Positions 9,421 to 18,079 of a DNA stretch of 64,000 nt are shown one piece after another. The translations under genes and the position numbers were made by a program. Where the stretch lies: positions 7,074,501 through 7,138,500 of the forward strand of contig NZ_CP114200.1 in NCBI RefSeq assembly GCF_029392895.1, written 5' to 3'. Within the stretch, counting starts at the first letter, position 1; every line of letters starts with the position of its first letter. The stretch is from Streptomyces sp. 71268 (GTDB taxonomy: Bacteria; Actinomycetota; Actinomycetes; Streptomycetales; Streptomycetaceae). The notes beneath the pieces are model-generated. The model made no database searches. It worked only from the letters and a program-made list of their open reading frames with translations, and was not told where the DNA came from.

Positions 9421-11607
9421 TCAGACATCCGATGTCGGGTGGGGTTGCCAGACCCATGGCGCGGCGCCTGCCCCCATCCCGGCCACGTACACCTGCTGAT
9501 CCACGCCCGCGACCAGCGCACTCGTACCCACCGGCAGCGGCCCCGCGGGCGCGCGCACCGGCGCGGCCCCGGTCGTCAGGCCCTTCTGCAACTGCACCCG
9601 TCCGTCCGTGGCCCGTCCGAGCAGGACGACGGTGTCCCCGCCGCCGCGCGCGGCGAGCACGCCGGTGCCGATCGCCCCGTAACCGTCGAACTCCCGCAGC
9701 GGCGTGGCGTGCGGCGCGGCGGCGTCGGCGGCCGGGCGGCGGGCCCGGCCGCCGCTGGTCGGGGTGAAGCGGTAGGCCACCGGGCGCGCGGCCGCGGGCG
9801 CGCGGTAGACCACGGTCAGCGAGCCGTCGGGGGCCGACACCACGCCCGGCTGGTGGCCGGGCGTTGGCAACCCGATGAGTGGCTGGAAAGTGAGGGGCTC
9901 GCCGGGGGCGTCCTGCGACCAGTGGTGCACGGTGTCGTGGCCCGCCGCGAAGACGTGCACCCGGTGCTCGGCGTCCAGCACGGCGGACAGCCCGTCCTGC
10001 ACGCCGCCGCCACCGAGGTTCTGCCACGGGCCCCACTGGCCGCCGGCCGAGCGCACCCGCGTGGCCAGGCCCTTGGCGGCCGTACGGGCGAACAGGTGCA
10101 CCCGGCCGTCGGGCGTGGCGACCGCGGCCGGAGTGCCGACCCGGCGTCCGCGCACCGGCTGTGGCTCGGGCGTGCCCAGGCTGCGCCAGCGGCCGAACGC
10201 GCCGCCGGGCGAGCGCTCCTCAAGGGCCACGATCTCCCGGGTGTTGGCGCCGCCCTGGCCCTCCAGGCGCGCGAAGCGCAGCCCGAACAGCACGGTGCGC
10301 CCGGCCGCGTCGGTGACCTGCGCCAGGGTCGGCGCGAGCGGCCCGCCACCCAGGTTGCGCGGCGCCGCGAAGCGCCCGCTGCCCGGCGCGGTCTCCCGCC
10401 AGCGGGCGGCCTGCGTGCCGAGCACGCCGTACGCGGTCAGCCGGCCCGACCGGTCGGTGCCGAGGGCGAGCTGCGGGCCCGGGTAGCGGTGGTGGGTGGA
10501 GCGGATCCACGCCTTGCGGCTGCGCAGCGCCCGGCCGCCGCCCTGGCCGTAGTCGCCGCAGCCGGCCGCGTTGCCGCACTCCCAGCGCGGGTCGCCGCCG
10601 TAGGCGTCCACCAGGCGCAGCTTGTCCGCGACGACGCTCGGCGGCAGGTTGTGGGGCCAGCGCTGGTTGTAGTAGCCGCGGAAGGCGAGCGTGGTGAAGC
10701 GCGGCGCGCGCCGCTCGCGGCGGGTGACGTCGGCCACCCACTGCGACATGGCCTTCCAGGTGAACAGCGCGGTCGGGGTGTGGTCCCGGTGGTCGGAACA
10801 GGAGCCGTAGTCGTTGTCCTTGGGGTGGGCGGCGTCGTGGGCCTGGAACTCGGGGTCCGGGTCCAGGGTGTGGATCACCGTGGGGCGGCAGCCGTCCATG
10901 ATGGCGGCCAGCACGTCGACCAGCGTGTCGTGGTCGTACGTGCTCACGTCCTGGCACGGCGAGCCGGTGGCCGGCAGGCTGCGCATGACCGCGCCCGGCT
11001 CGGCCCACAGGGCGGGGATGCGCACCTGGCCCGGCGAGAGCATCGCGATGTTCAGGAAGACGAGCTGGGCCCGGCGGCGGCCGTTGGTCAGCACGTTGGT
11101 CTCGGCCCGCACGCCGCCGGGCAGGTCGAGCACCGAGGTCCGCCAGGGCGTGAAGGCGTCGAGGCCGAGCATGGTGGCGTACGCCTGGCGCAGCCCCTGG
11201 TGCCGGGCGGCGGAGTAGGCGGCCTTGTCGAGCACCGGCTTCGGCATGCCGGGCACCCAGTTCTTGCCGATCGCCTCGCCGGCCGTGACGTAGACCGAGA
11301 CCACCGGCACGCCGGCGCGCACCAGGTGCTCGGCGTCCGGGTTCATGAAGTACAGGTCGTCGTCGGGGTGGGCCATGACCTGGAGCAGCGTGGGCTCGCC
11401 ACCGCTCGCGTAGGCGTCGGTCGAGCTCGGGTCGACGGCCCGTACCGGCCGGTGGACGGGGCGCGGGTGTGAGGAGGCACCGCCCGCGCACCCGGCGGCG
11501 GTGGCGGCGGCGACGGCCGCGAAGCCGACCAGCGCCGAGCGCCGCGCTATGCCGGTACGTGAGGAGTTGTGCACCTGAGTGGTCCCGCGTCGTTCTGCGG
11601 TGGCCAC
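9421..11607 (-). CDS. Tat-exported lipoprotein: PIG-L deacetylase with C-terminal beta-propeller-like region
   Basis: Secreted zinc-dependent N-acetyl-sugar deacetylase of the PIG-L/LmbE family (728 aa from the GTG at 11607). A twin-arginine motif (RRSALVGF, R22-R23) leads to a lipobox ending at Cys40. The metal site begins at H80 in VMAHPDDD and continues with DHRDH. The last ~400 residues contain repeated short motifs such as WGPWQNLGG and GRVHLFA, typical of PLL/tectonin-like sugar-binding propellers. An alternative GTG at 11574 is also plausible; a 7-bp hairpin (11599-11605 with 11613-11619) overlaps the first GTG. The likely role is trimming N-acetyl groups from extracellular glycans. 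Confidence 0.87.
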   Translation of the reverse strand: MATAERRGTTQVHNSSRTGIARRSALVGFAAVAAATAAGCAGGASSHPRPVHRPVRAVDPSSTDAYASGGEPTLLQVMAHPDDDLYFMNPDAEHLVRAGVPVVSVYVTAGEAIGKNWVPGMPKPVLDKAAYSAARHQGLRQAYATMLGLDAFTPWRTSVLDLPGGVRAETNVLTNGRRRAQLVFLNIAMLSPGQVRIPALWAEPGAVMRSLPATGSPCQDVSTYDHDTLVDVLAAIMDGCRPTVIHTLDPDPEFQAHDAAHPKDNDYGSCSDHRDHTPTALFTWKAMSQWVADVTRRERRAPRFTTLAFRGYYNQRWPHNLPPSVVADKLRLVDAYGGDPRWECGNAAGCGDYGQGGGRALRSRKAWIRSTHHRYPGPQLALGTDRSGRLTAYGVLGTQAARWRETAPGSGRFAAPRNLGGGPLAPTLAQVTDAAGRTVLFGLRFARLEGQGGANTREIVALEERSPGGAFGRWRSLGTPEPQPVRGRRVGTPAAVATPDGRVHLFARTAAKGLATRVRSAGGQWGPWQNLGGGGVQDGLSAVLDAEHRVHVFAAGHDTVHHWSQDAPGEPLTFQPLIGLPTPGHQPGVVSAPDGSLTVVYRAPAAARPVAYRFTPTSGGRARRPAADAAAPHATPLREFDGYGAIGTGVLAARGGGDTVVLLGRATDGRVQLQKGLTTGAAPVRAPAGPLPVGTSALVAGVDQQVYVAGMGAGAAPWVWQPHPTSDV

Positions 11608-11755
11608 CTGAGGGCCACCCTGGCGTGCTGAGAGATGCCGCAGGGCTCAACGGGGTTGCCTGCCGGGCCGCCCTCGACCGTCACGTATCGAAATGACGTA
11701 CGAATGTGTGCCGACCCGCATATGTCGGGCATGAACGCGTCACGACACACGAAAA

Positions 11756-11793
11756 CGCCGGTGGTCCCTGACCGCAGTCAGGGACCACCGGCG
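11756..11793 (-). terminator. Rho-independent terminator after the L,D-transpeptidase gene
   Basis: A 17-bp perfect stem (11756-11772 with 11777-11793) and 4-nt loop, followed on the minus strand by TTTTCGTGTG. This is the most canonical terminator in the window. Confidence 0.85.
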
Positions 11794-11854
11794 TCACGGG
11801 CCCGCCCCCCGGGGACGCGCGGGGGCGGGCGCCTCCGCGGGGCGCGCCGCGGGC

Positions 11855-13054
11855 TCAGCCGCGCAGCGCGCTCTTGGCCTGCCACGCGTCCCAGCTCAGG
11901 TTCCACTCGCCGAAGCCGTTGTTCGGCGCGATCAGCCCCTTGGTCTCCTGGCCCTTGATCTCGAACGGGTCGCCGACGCGCACCTGCCCGTAGAGCGCGG
12001 CGGCGTCCGCGTCGCTCATCCCGATGCAGCCCGAGCTGTGGTTGGCCCGGCCGAAGTAGGCCGCGTTCCACGGCGCGGCGTGCGCGTAGGTGCCCGACCA
12101 GCTCAACCGCATCGAGTAGTCGACCATCTTGTTGTACGAGTTGCCGAGCCCCACCGTCTCGGAGTTCATGTTGATGGTGCCCTCCTTGGACATCAGCACC
12201 GTGGTGCCCCGCCAGGACGCCTTGTCGCCGCCGGGGGTGCCGCCCGAGATCGGGATCGTCCGCACCCGCTGGCCACCCCGGGTGAGGGTGAGCTGCTTGG
12301 TGTCCAGGTCCACCGAGACCACCTGGCGCTCGCCGACGGTGAAGTCCGTCGCGTAGTCGCGGACGAACCAGCCGCCCTCGCCCGAGTCCACGCCCGCGAG
12401 CTGCGCCTTCAGCTTCACCTTGGTGCCCGGCTGCCAGTACTCCCTGGGCCGCCAGTCCACCCGGTCCTTGCCCGACCAGTCCTGCATCCAGCCCCAGGAG
12501 CCCTCGGTGTTGTTCGACGTCTCGACCTTGAGCTGCTTCTCCACCTCGGCCTTGTTCTTGACCGGGTGGTCGAAGACCAGCGATATGGGCTGGGCCACGC
12601 CCACGGTGGACTTGGCACCGGGCCGCCAGTCCAACTTGTTGACCTTGTCCGCGGCCACCGTGCGGAACGAGGAGGTCTTCGAGTCCTTCGCGCCGCCGTC
12701 GCCCGTGGACTGCGCGGTGACGGTGTAGCTGGCGCCCGGGGCGGTCTTCCGGTCCGAGGTCCACGAGGTCCCGTCCTTGGCCAGGCGCCCGGTCAGCTTG
12801 GTGCCCTTGGTGTCGGCGACCGTCACCTCGGTCAGCTTGCCGCCCCGCGCCGTCACCTTGACCTGCTCACCGGCCTTGACCTGGGAGCCGGAGAGGTTGA
12901 CCGTCACCGTCGCTGGCTTGTCCGACGCCGTGTTGGCGTCCGCGCTGGAGCAGGCGGTCAGGGCGGCGGCAGCCAGCGCCGCCGTGCCGGCCAGGGCCGC
13001 CGTACGGCGGTGCTGGAGCGAGGTGCGGTACTGCGGGCGTCGGGCGTGAAGCAT
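11855..13054 (-). CDS. L,D-transpeptidase lipoprotein (YkuD with Ig-like domains)
   Basis: Extracytoplasmic 3-3 peptidoglycan cross-linking enzyme of 399 aa. The signal peptide ends in lipobox LTAC with Cys35. Two Ig-like domains occupy about residues 45-250 and the YkuD catalytic domain about 255-375. The nucleophile is Cys343 in HSSGCIGM; the paired His is in YAHAAPWN/NHSSG. The ATG at 13054 has GGAGGA seven bases upstream. Actinomycete relatives (LdtMt2-like) remodel and strengthen the wall at growing tips. The gene is monocistronic, with a strong terminator downstream. Confidence 0.95.
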   Translation of the reverse strand: MLHARRPQYRTSLQHRRTAALAGTAALAAAALTACSSADANTASDKPATVTVNLSGSQVKAGEQVKVTARGGKLTEVTVADTKGTKLTGRLAKDGTSWTSDRKTAPGASYTVTAQSTGDGGAKDSKTSSFRTVAADKVNKLDWRPGAKSTVGVAQPISLVFDHPVKNKAEVEKQLKVETSNNTEGSWGWMQDWSGKDRVDWRPREYWQPGTKVKLKAQLAGVDSGEGGWFVRDYATDFTVGERQVVSVDLDTKQLTLTRGGQRVRTIPISGGTPGGDKASWRGTTVLMSKEGTINMNSETVGLGNSYNKMVDYSMRLSWSGTYAHAAPWNAAYFGRANHSSGCIGMSDADAAALYGQVRVGDPFEIKGQETKGLIAPNNGFGEWNLSWDAWQAKSALRG

Positions 13055-13390
13055 GGCGATTCCTCCGTGCGCTGGCTGTCAAGGGGGAAGAGCGGATATC
13101 GGGAACGGCGGTTGCCAATCCGCCCGGAAAACTCCGTAACGCCTCTGTGACAGCCATCGGGGGACAACCCCCGCGAATCGAGCGCCCCGCGGCCCCTGCG
13201 GTACTCGACCAGGCCACGCGGTGCCGCGTCCGTTCGCCACGCCATGGCCCCCGCGGACGCGCCCCGGCGCGCCCCCTCGCGCGCGCACGCGGCGACCCGC
13301 GGAGGCGCGCCCCGGCGCGCCGCCGCGCCTCCGCCGCCCCGGCCGGCTAGGCGGGCGGTGGCGCGGGGTGGCACCGCCGTCCGGACGCGG
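13055..13390. other. Non-coding region upstream of the L,D-transpeptidase gene
   Basis: No gene is supported here. The part next to the ATG (13060-13160) is less G/C-rich and must hold the promoter. The part from 13200 to 13350 is an extremely GC-rich CGCGC-type stretch without coding character. No riboswitch fold was recognised. Confidence 0.5.
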
Positions 13391-13443
13391 CACGGCCCCG
13401 GTATCGGTCGGGACCTGGTGTCCCGACCGATACCGGGGCCGTG
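13391..13443 (-). terminator. 24-bp hairpin after the sigma factor gene
   Basis: A perfect 24-bp stem (13391-13414 with 13420-13443) and 5-nt loop lies 55 bp past the stop of the sigma factor gene. Confidence 0.75.
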
Positions 13444-13497
13444 GGCGGGTGCGTCACCTGCCGCCAGCAGCCGTACCCGCCCGCGCGGTCCGCGCGC

Positions 13498-14397
13498 TCA
13501 GCGTGAGGTGAGCAGTCCGCGGTGCAGCCGGCTGATGATGCGCGACAGCAGTCGCGAGACGTGCATCTGCGAGACGCCGAGCTGCTCACCGATCTGAGCC
13601 TGCGTCAGCTCCTCGACGAACCGCAGGTGCAGGATGCGCCGCTCCCGCTCGTCCAGCTCGGCGATCAGCGGCGCCAGCGAATGGAAGTCCTCGATCAGCT
13701 CCATGGCCGGGTCGTCCATGCCGATGAAGTCGGCCAGCGCCGCCGCGCTGTCCTGGTCGTCGCCGCTGATGGCGGCGTCCAGGGAGGCCGAGTTGTAACC
13801 GTTGGCCGCCACCCGGGCCTCGATCACCTGCTCCTCGGTCATGTCCAGCACCTCGGCAAGCTCGCGCACCGTCGGCGCGCGCCCCAGCCGGCCGCTCAGC
13901 TCCTCGGAGGCCTTGGCCAGCTCGATCCGGGCCTCCTGCAGGCGCCGGGGGACGTGCACGGACCAGCTCGTGTCCCGGAAGAAGCGCTTGATCTCGCCGA
14001 CGATGTACGGGACGGCGAAGGTGGGGAACTCCACCTCGCGGGAGAGCTCGAACCGGTCGATGGCCTTGATCAGGCCGATCATGCCGACCTGGACGATGTC
14101 CTCCATCTCGTCGGCGCGGTGGCTGAACCGCTTCGCCACGAACCGCACCAACGACATGTTGATCTCGATGAGCGTGTTGCGCGCGTACTGGTATTCGTGA
14201 GTGCCCTCTTCAAGGACGGTCAACCGGTCGAAGAAGAGCTTGGAAAGCGACCGGGCGTCCTTCGGCGCGAGCTTGTGCGGCTCGGCGAGTTCCGGCAGAC
14301 CTCCGCCCGACTCCGGGGCGTTTCCGCTGGTCTCCAAGGGAGATACGGGCTCCACCTGGGCCGTGTTCATCGCTTGGGCCATGACCTGCGCCGTCAT
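13498..14397 (-). CDS. SigB/SigF-family RNA polymerase sigma factor
   Basis: Alternative sigma factor of 299 aa of the stress/sporulation SigB-SigF-SigG group. Region 2 (about residues 50-130) contains ALIEINMSLVRFVAKRF-like and FPTFAVPYIVGEIKRFFRD motifs. Region 3 follows (LGRAPTVRELAEVL), then region 4 (LIAELDERERRILHLRF and TQAQIGEQLGVSQMHVSRLL). GGGGAGGA precedes the ATG. These sigmas are held by RsbW-like kinases and released by STAS antagonists and PP2C phosphatases. The divergent gene at 14684 and the phosphatase at 15479 supply two of those partners. Confidence 0.95.
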   Translation of the reverse strand: MTAQVMAQAMNTAQVEPVSPLETSGNAPESGGGLPELAEPHKLAPKDARSLSKLFFDRLTVLEEGTHEYQYARNTLIEINMSLVRFVAKRFSHRADEMEDIVQVGMIGLIKAIDRFELSREVEFPTFAVPYIVGEIKRFFRDTSWSVHVPRRLQEARIELAKASEELSGRLGRAPTVRELAEVLDMTEEQVIEARVAANGYNSASLDAAISGDDQDSAAALADFIGMDDPAMELIEDFHSLAPLIAELDERERRILHLRFVEELTQAQIGEQLGVSQMHVSRLLSRIISRLHRGLLTSR

Positions 14398-14683
14398 GAG
14401 TCCTCCCCGAAAATCCGCTGTCGCTGACCACCGTTCTCGGTGGCGAGCGTCGCCTACCCGCCCGTATCCCGGTCATGCCCATCTTTTTCAATTTGGCTGG
14501 CCGGTCGGCCGGCGGGCCCTTCGGCGGACCACGACAGGAGGGCCGTAGCGGCCCTACGAACACGGCTCCGGCGGGCACGACGGCCGGCACAGCGTGTACA
14601 AACTGTGGATGTGCCGGCTTGCGGCCGGCACGAGCGGGCAGCCGCATCACAACGGAAACACACGTCAGTACGGGGGTGACGGT

Positions 14684-15115
14684 ATGGACGCCACGAGGTG
14701 TAGCCGCGTGCGACCTCCCGTCCGGAGTCGATTCGCCATTCCGCGCAGTGCCAGCGAGGCACGGTGCCTGATCGAGGACCTAGTGCGCGCACGGGAGCCG
14801 GCGCACGGCGAGGCCGGGCCAGCCACCGAGAGAATGGCGGACGTGCTGCTCGTGACCTCGGAACTGGTCACCAACGCGATCCGGCACGGCGGCGGCGTCG
14901 TCGGCCTGTGGGCCGCGCTCGACGCCGACGGGCTACGAATCGCCGTACGCGACCACAGCGACGACCTGCCCTTCGTCAAACCACGCACCCCGGACGACCC
15001 GGTCCCCGTCGGGGGCTACGGCTGGCCGATGATCCGCCGGCTGGCCAGCGAGGTCCACGTCACCCCGTGCCCGGGCGGCGGCAAGGAGATCCGCGTCGCC
15101 CTGCCCGTGTTCTGA
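14684..15115 (+). CDS. RsbW-like ATP-binding protein (HATPase_c_2), putative anti-sigma factor
   Basis: Small GHKL ATPase of 143 aa of the anti-sigma/serine-kinase type. The N-box is SELVTNAIRHGG with N64, the G1 region AVRDHSDDLP, and the glycine-rich lid GGYGWPMIRRLASEV. The ATG at 14684 follows CGGGGGTG. It is divergent from the sigma factor gene with a 286-bp shared control region that also holds an 8-bp hairpin (14611-14631). It may bind the neighbouring sigma factor, but many Streptomyces paralogues of this type are unpaired, so the partnership is inference. Confidence 0.85.
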   Translation: MDATRCSRVRPPVRSRFAIPRSASEARCLIEDLVRAREPAHGEAGPATERMADVLLVTSELVTNAIRHGGGVVGLWAALDADGLRIAVRDHSDDLPFVKPRTPDDPVPVGGYGWPMIRRLASEVHVTPCPGGGKEIRVALPVF

Positions 15116-15128
15116 CGCCGCCCCTGGC

Positions 15129-15227
15129 GACCGAGGCACGCGCAGACCGAGGTACGCGCAGACCGAGGTACGCGCGGCCCGTGGCGCGCGGCGCCACCCG
15201 CGCATCGGCGGCGCCACCCGCGCACCG
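15129..15227 (+). repeat. Short tandem repeats upstream of the PP2C gene
   Basis: Three copies of a 16-bp unit (GACCGAGGTACGCGCA type; 15129, 15145, 15161) are followed by two 20-bp copies starting at 15188 and 15208. They lie in a 363-bp gap with no supported gene. They may influence expression of the phosphatase downstream or may be slippage products. Confidence 0.8.
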
Positions 15228-15478
15228 GGGGGCGCACAGCGGGAATCCGAGCGCCCCGCTCAGCCTCCACGAAGGGCTCCCCGAGCAGGTCGGAAGTGTC
15301 ACGAGGGTGGCCGGAGCGGGTCCGAGCCGTTGAACATTGCAGGAGAGCGACATACGCTCGCTGTCCCGACAACAACCTCGAACAGCCACCCGTGGACGGC
15401 GCCCGGGCGGCGCGGACGCCGCTTTGCCGGCACACTCGTAAGGCGACGGCGGCCTGGGCGCGATGGGAGGCCAGCACG

Positions 15479-17278
15479 GTGAACGACGGCAGCCGCACTC
15501 GGCGTCTGACCAGTCGGCTGGCCACGCAGAGTGCCGCCCGCGGCCGGGGCGCCGCGCGCCGCCGCGTGCGCGTGAGCCAGGACCAGGGCGGCGCGGCGAG
15601 CCAGTTCACCACGCGCAGCAAGCTGGCCTGGCTCAGCGCCGCCAGCACGCGCATCGGCACCACCCTCGACCTGCGGCGCACCGCACAGGAGCTGGCCGAG
15701 TTCGTCGTCCCCCAACTGGCGGACGCCGTGGCGGTGGACCTGCTGGAGGTGGTGCTGCGCGGCGAGGAGGGCGACCGCCGGGCCGAGGGGGCCAAGCTCG
15801 CCACGCGGCGGGCGATGGCCGTCCGCGCCGTGGACGCGCTGACCAACCTGGAGCCGGACCCGGTCGGCGAGATCATCGTCCGCGACGAGAAGCACCGCGA
15901 CACGCTGCTGACCACCGTGTGCCTGGCCCAGCGCAAGCCGGTGCTCGTCTCCCGGATGACCGACCGCGACTTCTCGCGGGTCGCCTCCACCGACAGCGCC
16001 GCGGACAAGATGCGCCGCGGAAACGTGCACAGCTACATGGCGGTCCCGCTGATCGCCCGCGGCCTCCTGCTCGGCAGCGCCGACTTCGTGCGCGCCGGCA
16101 GCAGCCCGCCGTTCACCGCCACCGACCTGGCCCTGGCCGAACAGCTCGCCTCCAAGGCGGCGGTGTTCATCGACAACGCCCGGCTCTACGGGCGCGAGCG
16201 CGAGCACGTGATCTCCCTCCAGCGCAGCCTGCTGCCCCGCGCCGCCCCGCACACCCCGGGCCTGGCCGTGCATACCAGCTACGCGCCGGCGGCGGACGCC
16301 CGCGGCGTGGGCGGCGACTGGTACGACCTGATGGCGCTGCCCGGAGGGCGGACCGCGCTCGTGGTGGGCGACGTGATGGGGCACGGCGTGTCCGCGGCGG
16401 CCACCATGGGGCGGCTGCGCACCGTCGCCCGCACGCTGATGATGCTCGACACCGCCCCCGACCGCGTCCTGGCCCGGCTCGACCTGGCCACCCGCGACCT
16501 GGAGGACGACCAGGTCGCCACCTGTCTGTGCGCCGTCTACGACCTGGCGGACTCCACGTACACGCTGGCCAGCGCCGGCCACCCGCGCCCGCTGCTGGTC
16601 GACGGCGACGGCAAGCCCACCTACGTGGACGTGCCCATCGGCGCGCCGCTGGGCGCCGGCGTGATCCCGTACGACCCGCTGCGCGTCCGCGTCTCGCCGG
16701 GCAGCCGGCTGATCTGCTACACCGACGGCCTGATCAAGACCCGGGACGACGACCCCGACACCCAGTTCGGGCGGCTCCTGGAGACCGTGGCGCAGATGCC
16801 GCCGCAGCGCCTGGACGACGGCAGCCTGCTGACCGCGCTGCCCGGCAGCGACCGGCGCTTCGACGAGGCGGTCCTGCTCACCGCAGCGTCCGACGGCGAG
16901 ACGCCGGTCCGGCTCGCCGTGTGGGACCTGCCCCCCGACGGCACCGCCGCCTCGAAAGCCCGCCGCCACGTGACCGACCAGCTCGCCCAGTGGGACCTGG
17001 ACGCGCTCGCCGACGTCACCGAGCTGATCGTCAGCGAACTCGTCGGCAACGCCCTGCGGTACGGGCAGGGCCCGGGCCGGCTGCGCCTGCTCCAGGGCGA
17101 ACGGCTCATGATCGAGGTCTCCGACACGGGCCCCGACCTGCCGCAGATCCAGCACGCCGACGTCAGTGACGAGGGCGGGCGCGGCCTCCAGCTCATCAAC
17201 ATGCTCTGCCGCCGCTGGGGTTCCTGCCGCACCTCCACCGGAAAGATCGTCTGGGCCGAGCAGGACATCCCGAGCTGA
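15479..17278 (+). CDS. GAF-PP2C(SpoIIE)-HATPase regulatory phosphatase
   Basis: A 599-aa partner-switching regulator that combines a phosphatase and an anti-sigma-like kinase domain. The GTG at 15479 has GGGAGG eight bases upstream. Order: a GAF sensor domain (about 60-215), a SpoIIE/PP2C phosphatase with metal-binding motifs GGDWYDLM, VVGDVMGHG and a C-terminal FDEAVLLTA (about 245-465), then a HATPase_c_2 domain with SELVGNALRYGQG and DEGGRGLQLI (about 480-595). The usual job is to dephosphorylate a STAS antagonist and so release a sigma factor. It sits 360 bp downstream of the RsbW-like gene. No STAS gene is adjacent; the nearest is at 54,345. Confidence 0.93.
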   Translation: MNDGSRTRRLTSRLATQSAARGRGAARRRVRVSQDQGGAASQFTTRSKLAWLSAASTRIGTTLDLRRTAQELAEFVVPQLADAVAVDLLEVVLRGEEGDRRAEGAKLATRRAMAVRAVDALTNLEPDPVGEIIVRDEKHRDTLLTTVCLAQRKPVLVSRMTDRDFSRVASTDSAADKMRRGNVHSYMAVPLIARGLLLGSADFVRAGSSPPFTATDLALAEQLASKAAVFIDNARLYGREREHVISLQRSLLPRAAPHTPGLAVHTSYAPAADARGVGGDWYDLMALPGGRTALVVGDVMGHGVSAAATMGRLRTVARTLMMLDTAPDRVLARLDLATRDLEDDQVATCLCAVYDLADSTYTLASAGHPRPLLVDGDGKPTYVDVPIGAPLGAGVIPYDPLRVRVSPGSRLICYTDGLIKTRDDDPDTQFGRLLETVAQMPPQRLDDGSLLTALPGSDRRFDEAVLLTAASDGETPVRLAVWDLPPDGTAASKARRHVTDQLAQWDLDALADVTELIVSELVGNALRYGQGPGRLRLLQGERLMIEVSDTGPDLPQIQHADVSDEGGRGLQLINMLCRRWGSCRTSTGKIVWAEQDIPS

Positions 17279-17621
17279 CCGGGCCCCGGCCGTCCCCACC
17301 CACCCCCGGCCGCGTGGCCCCGCTCCGGCGTGGCCCGGGCGGGCGCCGGGCCTCGCCCGCGCGCGGCGGCCGGCCGACATCTACGGGCCACACCACGCTC
17401 CCGCCGCGACCCGCGTCCCAGGCCCGGCCTGCGCACCATGACCTCCGGGGTAATCGCCCCGGCGCCGGCCGCCCGGCAGAGTGAGGGCAACGGGACCCGG
17501 TCCGGCGCACTCCGGATCGGGTCCCGCCTCCCTCGCCCGTCCCGCAGCGGACGGGACCGACGGGAGTCGCTCAGCCGTCCGCGGCCCGTCCGGGCCGCTC
17601 TCACCAACCGCGGAGGACCTC
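17279..17621. other. Non-coding gap before the NTF2-like gene
   Basis: 343 bp of GC-rich sequence, with no gene supported. It contains short GC-rich inverted repeats that could terminate the phosphatase transcript, and the promoter of the next gene. Confidence 0.5.
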
Positions 17622-18035
17622 ATGTCCCAGGCCACCACCCCGACCACCCCCGCGACCGAGGGCCAGGGCTTCGACTACGAGGCCGCCGTCGACCGCTACT
17701 TCGCCGCCTGGAACGCCGCCGACCCGGCCGAGCGGGAGCGCGCCGTGGCCGCCGCGTGGGCGGAGGACGGCTCGTACACCGACCCGCTGTGCGACGTCAG
17801 CGGCCACGCCCAGCTCGCGGCCGTGATCACCGGGGCGCGGGAGCAGTACGCCGGCTACACGTTCCGGGGCACCGGCACCGTCGACGGGCACCACCACATC
17901 GTGCGGTTCTCCTGGGAGCTGGTCTCGGACGCCGACGGCTCGTCGCCGGCGGCCGGGTCCGACGTGATGACGTTGGACGAGGACGGCCGCGCCCGCGCCG
18001 TGCTCGGCTTCCTGGACCGGGCGCCCGCCGCCTGA
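17622..18035 (+). CDS. SnoaL/NTF2-like protein
   Basis: A 137-aa cystatin-like cone-fold protein. The core is DYEAAVDRYFAAWNAADPAE, then a WAEDGSYTDP turn and a C-terminal sheet (DGHHHIVRFSWELV). CGGAGG lies seven bases before the ATG at 17622. Members include polyketide cyclases, isomerases and proteins with no known ligand. It converges on the MmyB-type regulator gene, which may regulate it (inference). Function not assigned. Confidence 0.85.
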   Translation: MSQATTPTTPATEGQGFDYEAAVDRYFAAWNAADPAERERAVAAAWAEDGSYTDPLCDVSGHAQLAAVITGAREQYAGYTFRGTGTVDGHHHIVRFSWELVSDADGSSPAAGSDVMTLDEDGRARAVLGFLDRAPAA

Positions 18036-18079
18036 GCGCGCCGGCACGGGCCCCCGGCGTACCGGCATGCCGGCGATCG

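Noticed and set aside
7936..11472. 1178-codon plus-strand frame opposite the acyltransferase and PIG-L genes
   Set aside because: No domain and no start site; both minus-strand genes are unmistakable.
11595..11700. Structured leader of the PIG-L gene as a SAM-type riboswitch
   Set aside because: Only a short GGCAACC-like string and a 7-bp hairpin; the other required conserved elements are absent.
13083..13390. Possible riboswitch before the L,D-transpeptidase
   Set aside because: Cell-wall genes in Streptomyces are sometimes under c-di-AMP riboswitches, but no conserved core could be matched in this very GC-rich leader.
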